DNA of 8,824 nucleotides, taken from contig DATJBC010000147.1 of assembly GCA_035515515.1 (NCBI GenBank), positions 1 through 8,824 of the forward strand, read 5' to 3'. The translations under genes were made by a program, and so were the position numbers. Each line of letters opens with the position of its first letter. Position 1 is the stretch's first letter. The stretch comes from DATJBC01 sp035515515. Its GTDB lineage: Bacteria; Actinomycetota; Acidimicrobiia; Acidimicrobiales; UBA8190. The notes beneath the pieces are model-generated. The model searched no databases and was not told where the DNA came from. It saw nothing but the letters and a program-made list of their open reading frames with translations. This document shows, piece after piece, positions 5,739 through 8,824 of this stretch.

Positions 5739-7175
5739 TCAGGGCTCGATGGCGCTCATGACGTGCTTGATGCGGGTGTAGTCCTCGAGGCCGTACATGG
5801 AGAGGTCCTTGCCGTAGCCCGAGTGCTTGAAGCCCCCGTGGGGCATCTCGGCCACCAGCGGGATGTGGGTGTTGATCCATACGCACCCGAAGTCCAGCCG
5901 GGCCGACACCCGCAGCGCCCGGGCGTGGTCCCTCGTCCACACCGACGAGGCCAGCCCGTACTCGACGTCGTTCGCCCACCGCACGGCTTCGCCCTCGTCG
6001 GCGAAGCGCTGGACGGTGATCACCGGCCCGAACACCTCCTGCTGGACGATCTCGTCGTCCTGGACCAGCCCCCCGACCACGGTGGGGCGGTAGAAGAAGC
6101 CTCGCTCCCCGGCGCGCGCGCCGCCCGTGCGGAGCTGGGCGTGGTCGGGGAGCCGCTCCACGAAGCCCGCCACCCGCTGCAGCTGATCGGCGCTGTTGAG
6201 CGGGCCGACCTCCGCCTCGGGGTCGTCGGGCCCCCCCAGTGCCGTGCGCCCGGCCGCGTCCACGAGGGCGTCCACGAGGTCGTCGTGGACGGCCCCGTGC
6301 GCGAGCACGCGGGTGGCGGCCGTGCAGTCCTGGCCGGCGTTGAAGTAGCCGGCCATGGCGATCCCGGCTGCGGCCGAGGCCACGTCGACGTCGTCGAACA
6401 CCACCACCGGCGCCTTGCCCCCCAGCTCGAGGTGGACCCGCTTGATGTCCTCCGCCGCGGCGCGGGCGATCTCCCGCCCGGCTCGCACGCTCCCGGTGAT
6501 CGACACCATGCGCGGGATGGGGCTCCCCAGCAGCGCGGCGCTCATCTCGGCGTTGTGACCGCACACCACGTTGAGCACGCCCGGGGGGAAGAACTCGCCG
6601 GCGACCTCGGCGAGGAAGGCCGAGCTGGCCGGCGTGGTGTGGGCCGGCTTCAGCACCACGGTGTTGCCCGCCGCGATGGCGGGGGCGAACTTCCACACGG
6701 CCATCATCATGGGGTAGTTCCACGGCGTGATCTGGGCGCACACGCCCACGGGCTCCCGCCGGACGAACGACGTGTAGCCGCGCATGTACTCCCCGGCGGA
6801 GCGGCCCTCGAGCACGCGGCAGGCGCCGGCGAAGAAGCGGATCTGATCGAGCGTGGGAGGGATCTCCTCGGACATGGTCACCCCCCGGGGCTTGCCCGTG
6901 TTGCGGCATTCGACGTCCACGAGCTCCTCCGCCCGGGATTCGAGGGCGTCCGCGAAGCGCAGGATGGCGCGGCTGCGCTCCGAGGGCGTCGTGAGCGACC
7001 ACGACTCGAAGGCCCGTTGTGCGGCCGCCAGGGCGCGGCCCACGTCCTCGGCCTGCGACAGCGGCGCGGTCGCATAGACCTCACCGGTCACGGGGTCGAC
7101 CAGGTCGTAGGTGCGGCCGTCGGCGGACGGCACGGCCTGTCCGTCGATGACGTTCGTGATCGCAGGCTGGGACAC
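5739..7175 (-). CDS. patD: Gamma-aminobutyraldehyde dehydrogenase (aldehyde dehydrogenase superfamily)
   Basis: A full-length 478-residue NAD-dependent aldehyde dehydrogenase. It would oxidise 4-aminobutanal (1-pyrroline), from putrescine breakdown, to 4-aminobutyrate in the cytoplasm. Key residues are present: Asn153 in TPWNYP, Lys176 in VVLKPA for cofactor binding, the Rossmann segment SITGSVRAGREIA (225-237), general base Glu250 in HLELGGKAP, nucleophile Cys284 in NAGQDCTAATR and the EVFGPV motif (380-385). The PatD type is indicated by GQDCTA, WINTHIPLVAEMPHGG (434-448) and the C-terminal SGYGKDLSMYGLEDYT (452-467), which match the E. coli PatD/YdcW layout from memory. A related semialdehyde such as aminoadipate semialdehyde or an aminopropanal remains possible. 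The start is GTG at 7175, with AAGGAG 7 nt upstream. It lies 108 nt downstream of the saccharopine-dehydrogenase-like gene in the same direction and may be co-transcribed with it. Confidence 0.9.
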   Translation of the reverse strand: MSQPAITNVIDGQAVPSADGRTYDLVDPVTGEVYATAPLSQAEDVGRALAAAQRAFESWSLTTPSERSRAILRFADALESRAEELVDVECRNTGKPRGVTMSEEIPPTLDQIRFFAGACRVLEGRSAGEYMRGYTSFVRREPVGVCAQITPWNYPMMMAVWKFAPAIAAGNTVVLKPAHTTPASSAFLAEVAGEFFPPGVLNVVCGHNAEMSAALLGSPIPRMVSITGSVRAGREIARAAAEDIKRVHLELGGKAPVVVFDDVDVASAAAGIAMAGYFNAGQDCTAATRVLAHGAVHDDLVDALVDAAGRTALGGPDDPEAEVGPLNSADQLQRVAGFVERLPDHAQLRTGGARAGERGFFYRPTVVGGLVQDDEIVQQEVFGPVITVQRFADEGEAVRWANDVEYGLASSVWTRDHARALRVSARLDFGCVWINTHIPLVAEMPHGGFKHSGYGKDLSMYGLEDYTRIKHVMSAIEP

Positions 7176-7182
7176 CGGCGTG

Positions 7183-7188
7183 CTCCTT
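7183..7188 (-). promoter_or_regulatory. Ribosome binding site of the aldehyde dehydrogenase gene
   Basis: AAGGAG on the minus strand with 7 nt to the GTG start at 7175. It is the reason for accepting GTG as the initiation codon. Confidence 0.65.
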
Positions 7189-7283
7189 GGGTCGGGTTGG
7201 GATCCTCGGGCGGGGCCAGGGTTGCTGGCACGCCTGACGTTACGCGTGGGGACGCCGCTCGGGTGGGCTGGGCCTCGGGGGCC

Positions 7284-8501
7284 TCACCGGGTCGCCGGCA
7301 CGCGCTCCTCGCAGCCCCAGCCCGCCCCGTGCCCGGCGAGCAGGTCGAGGAAGGGCTCGGCGGGCAACGCCTCGGGCCCGATCACCCCGGCCGCCGTCCA
7401 GGTGCCGCTGTCGATCAGCTCCAGGGCCACGACGGGGTTCATGGCCGTCTGCCACACCACGGCCTGGGAGCCGAACTCGCGCATGCACCATTCGTTGTCC
7501 GCCACGTGGTGCAGGTACACCTCCCGGGGTGCCCCGTCGGGGCCCTTGCCCGTGACCCAGGTCCCGGCGCAGGTCAGCCCGGTCATCCGGTCGCCGATCT
7601 GGGCGGGGTCGGGGAGGCAGGCGGCCACGACGTCGCGGGGCGACACCGTGGCCCCGCCGACCACGACGGGGTCGGTGGAGTCCAGGCCGAGCTGGTGGAG
7701 GGTCTTGAGCACCCCGATGAACTCGTCACCGAGGCCGTACTTGAACGTCACGCGCCGGGCGTCCACCCAGCGGGGGACGAGGAGCACCTCCTCGTGCTCG
7801 ACGTTCACGCACTCGATGGGCCCGATGCCGGCGGGGAACACGAAGGTCTCCGGCTCGCTGAAGGGCTCGGTCGTGAACCAGTCCTTGCCCCGCTCCCAGA
7901 CGATGGGCGGGTTCAGGCACTCCTCGATGGTCGTCCAGATGGAGAAGGTGGGGCAGAAGTCGTAGCCCGCCACCACCAGGTTGGCGCCGTCACGCACGCC
8001 GATCTCGTCGATGCTGGAGAAGAGCTTGTCGGCCGCGTACCGGGCGAAGACGTCGGCGAGGCCGGGCTCGACCCCCATGCCGCACAGCGCCATGAGCCCG
8101 CGCTCCTCCCACTGCTCGGCCATGGCGAACTGCTCGTCGCCGAGCTTCACGCCCGGGGTGTGGAAGGGGTCGGTGGGATGCGGGTGCGACAGGGACATGG
8201 CCATGTCGAGGTAGGTGACACCGGCTTCCAGGGCGGCCCGGAAGATCGGCATCACGAAGCGGGGATCGACGGCGTTGAGCACGGCGTCGACGTGTTCGGC
8301 CCGGATGAGCTCGACGATCTCGGCCTCGTTGCGGGCGTCGAGCCGGCAGGCGGCGAAGCGCTCGCCGGCCCCGGCCACGGCGCGTCGAGCGCGGTCGAGG
8401 TCGTAGTCCGCCATGACCACGCGTTCGAAGAGCCCCCAATGCGCCGCAGTCCGGGCCACGGCCCCCCCGACACCTCCGGAACCAATCACGAGCACGCGCA
8501 T
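7284..8501 (-). CDS. Saccharopine dehydrogenase family oxidoreductase
   Basis: A 405-residue NAD(P)-dependent oxidoreductase of the saccharopine dehydrogenase-like family, which also holds lysine 6-dehydrogenase and carboxynorspermidine dehydrogenase. An N-terminal Rossmann fold opens at residue 1 (MRVLVIGSGGVGGAVA, glycine-rich loop 7-13), with the second strand ending in the acidic ADYD (31-34), which by family rule favours NAD(H) over NADP(H). Further landmarks are DAVLNAVDP (72-80), GVTYLDMAMS (94-103) and CGMGVEPGLADVFARYAADKL (140-160), the start of the catalytic domain, and then SEPETFVFPAGIGPIECVNVEHEE (215-238). No signal peptide or membrane helix is seen. The ATG at 8501 has GAGGAGG 8 nt upstream and puts the Rossmann strand at the very N-terminus; the longer open frame upstream is rejected. 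With the PatD-type gene 108 nt downstream and gdhA divergent upstream, a role in lysine or polyamine metabolism is inferred. The exact reaction is unknown. Confidence 0.85.
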   Translation of the reverse strand: MRVLVIGSGGVGGAVARTAAHWGLFERVVMADYDLDRARRAVAGAGERFAACRLDARNEAEIVELIRAEHVDAVLNAVDPRFVMPIFRAALEAGVTYLDMAMSLSHPHPTDPFHTPGVKLGDEQFAMAEQWEERGLMALCGMGVEPGLADVFARYAADKLFSSIDEIGVRDGANLVVAGYDFCPTFSIWTTIEECLNPPIVWERGKDWFTTEPFSEPETFVFPAGIGPIECVNVEHEEVLLVPRWVDARRVTFKYGLGDEFIGVLKTLHQLGLDSTDPVVVGGATVSPRDVVAACLPDPAQIGDRMTGLTCAGTWVTGKGPDGAPREVYLHHVADNEWCMREFGSQAVVWQTAMNPVVALELIDSGTWTAAGVIGPEALPAEPFLDLLAGHGAGWGCEERVPATR

Positions 8502-8509
8502 AGCCGACG

Positions 8510-8516
8510 CCTCCTC
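8510..8516 (-). promoter_or_regulatory. Ribosome binding site of the saccharopine-dehydrogenase-like gene
   Basis: GAGGAGG on the minus strand, 8 nt before the ATG at 8501. It is the strongest Shine-Dalgarno in the window and rules out longer N-terminal versions. Confidence 0.7.
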
Positions 8517-8696
8517 GACTCGATCCTCTCCCGCACTCCCTACGGTAAGCCCAGTGTGGGTGCGCGGGCGCTCCGGGGACCAGGGCCGGAGGTCACACGG
8601 GCCCCCTCTCGGGCACGCCACCCCGGCCCCGGCGCGTGGCGGGAACGTGACTTTGGGCCCTAGGGGGCGCGGCAGTGGACTCGACAAGATGGCTGC

Positions 8697-8824
8697 ATGG
8701 CGGCGGTCTCTCGAAGCCAGCGGGGCACCGGCGACCGGGCGCGGCGCCACGTGGCGGAGGTCCTGGACCTCGTGGAGGCGAAGAACCCCGGTGAGCTCGA
8801 GTTCCACCAGGCGGTGGGCGAGGT
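8697..8824 (+). CDS. gdhA: NADP-type glutamate dehydrogenase, N-terminal fragment (runs off the right edge)
   Basis: Only the first 42 codons are in the window. The segment VLDLVEAKNPGELEFHQAVGE (residues about 22-42) matches the N-terminal helix of hexameric glutamate dehydrogenases, where the pattern K(R)N.GEPEFHQAV.EV is well known, for example in Corynebacterium Gdh. The enzyme interconverts 2-oxoglutarate plus ammonia and glutamate, and is usually biosynthetic and NADPH-dependent in this subgroup. The ATG at 8697 is the first possible start after an in-frame TAG at 8661, so it is well constrained, although no good Shine-Dalgarno is visible. An ATG 8 nt earlier is in another frame. The gene is divergent from the saccharopine-dehydrogenase-like gene across 195 nt, which must contain the promoters of both. 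Coenzyme specificity and an intact catalytic domain cannot be checked here. Confidence 0.72.
   Translation, partial: MAAVSRSQRGTGDRARRHVAEVLDLVEAKNPGELEFHQAVGE

Noticed and set aside
7237..7242. TAACGT on the minus strand as a separate promoter for the aldehyde dehydrogenase gene
   Set aside because: It fits a -10 pattern but no matching -35 is seen upstream. Whether the gene has its own promoter is left open.
8541..8546. TACCGT on the minus strand (TACGGT on plus) as a -10 element for the saccharopine-dehydrogenase-like gene
   Set aside because: It lies at a suitable distance upstream of the start, but no -35-like hexamer is found at the right spacing, so it is not listed as a promoter.
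5718..8663. A 981-codon open frame on the plus strand covering both minus-strand dehydrogenase genes
   Set aside because: Its translation is low-complexity Gly/Arg/His/Val-rich with no recognisable domain. It is the usual antisense shadow of high-GC codon use opposite two clearly homologous enzymes.
8651..8665. GGGCCC and CCCTAGGG palindromes before gdhA
   Set aside because: Short overlapping palindromes of this kind are expected in GC-rich sequence, and no known regulator motif is matched.

Overview
The window is very G+C-rich, uses many GTG starts, has tight start/stop overlaps, and leaves long spurious reading frames open on the opposite strands. Together with the protein types (a GerMN/Gmad2 lipoprotein, a corynebacterial-like GdhA start and an actinobacterial-style ABC-2 exporter), this suggests a high-GC actinomycetote, possibly of the Acidimicrobiia. 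That lineage call is inference. No rRNA, tRNA, CRISPR array, insertion sequence or phage gene was recognised.

Layout: (1) 1-284, minus: the 5' part of a dienelactone-hydrolase-family gene that runs off the left edge. (2) 285-569: a divergent intergenic region with two clean inverted repeats. (3) 570-4761, plus: a compact four-gene unit of GerMN/Gmad2 lipoprotein, ABC ATPase and two ABC-2 permeases. Its junctions are a 1-nt overlap, a 3-nt gap and a 4-nt overlap, which suggests one transcript and translational coupling. (4) 4762-4871: a short spacer with two hairpins. (5) 4872-5672, plus: an MgtC/SapB-family membrane protein. (6) 5673-5738: a convergent junction with a small hairpin. (7) 7175-5739, minus: a gamma-aminobutyraldehyde dehydrogenase (PatD type). 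(8) 8501-7284, minus: a saccharopine-dehydrogenase-family oxidoreductase in the same direction upstream of it. (9) 8502-8696: a divergent intergenic region. (10) 8697-8824, plus: the first 42 codons of an NADP-type glutamate dehydrogenase.

Functionally, the left half encodes a probable exporter complex with a co-expressed surface lipoprotein. The right half groups three amine/amino-acid dehydrogenases: a semialdehyde dehydrogenase, a lysine/polyamine-related Rossmann oxidoreductase and glutamate dehydrogenase. These could form a lysine or polyamine catabolic module linked to glutamate, but the substrates cannot be fixed from sequence alone. The window looks mostly like ordinary chromosome. 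The two parts most worth following up are the lipoprotein-exporter operon and the saccharopine-dehydrogenase-like/PatD pair.
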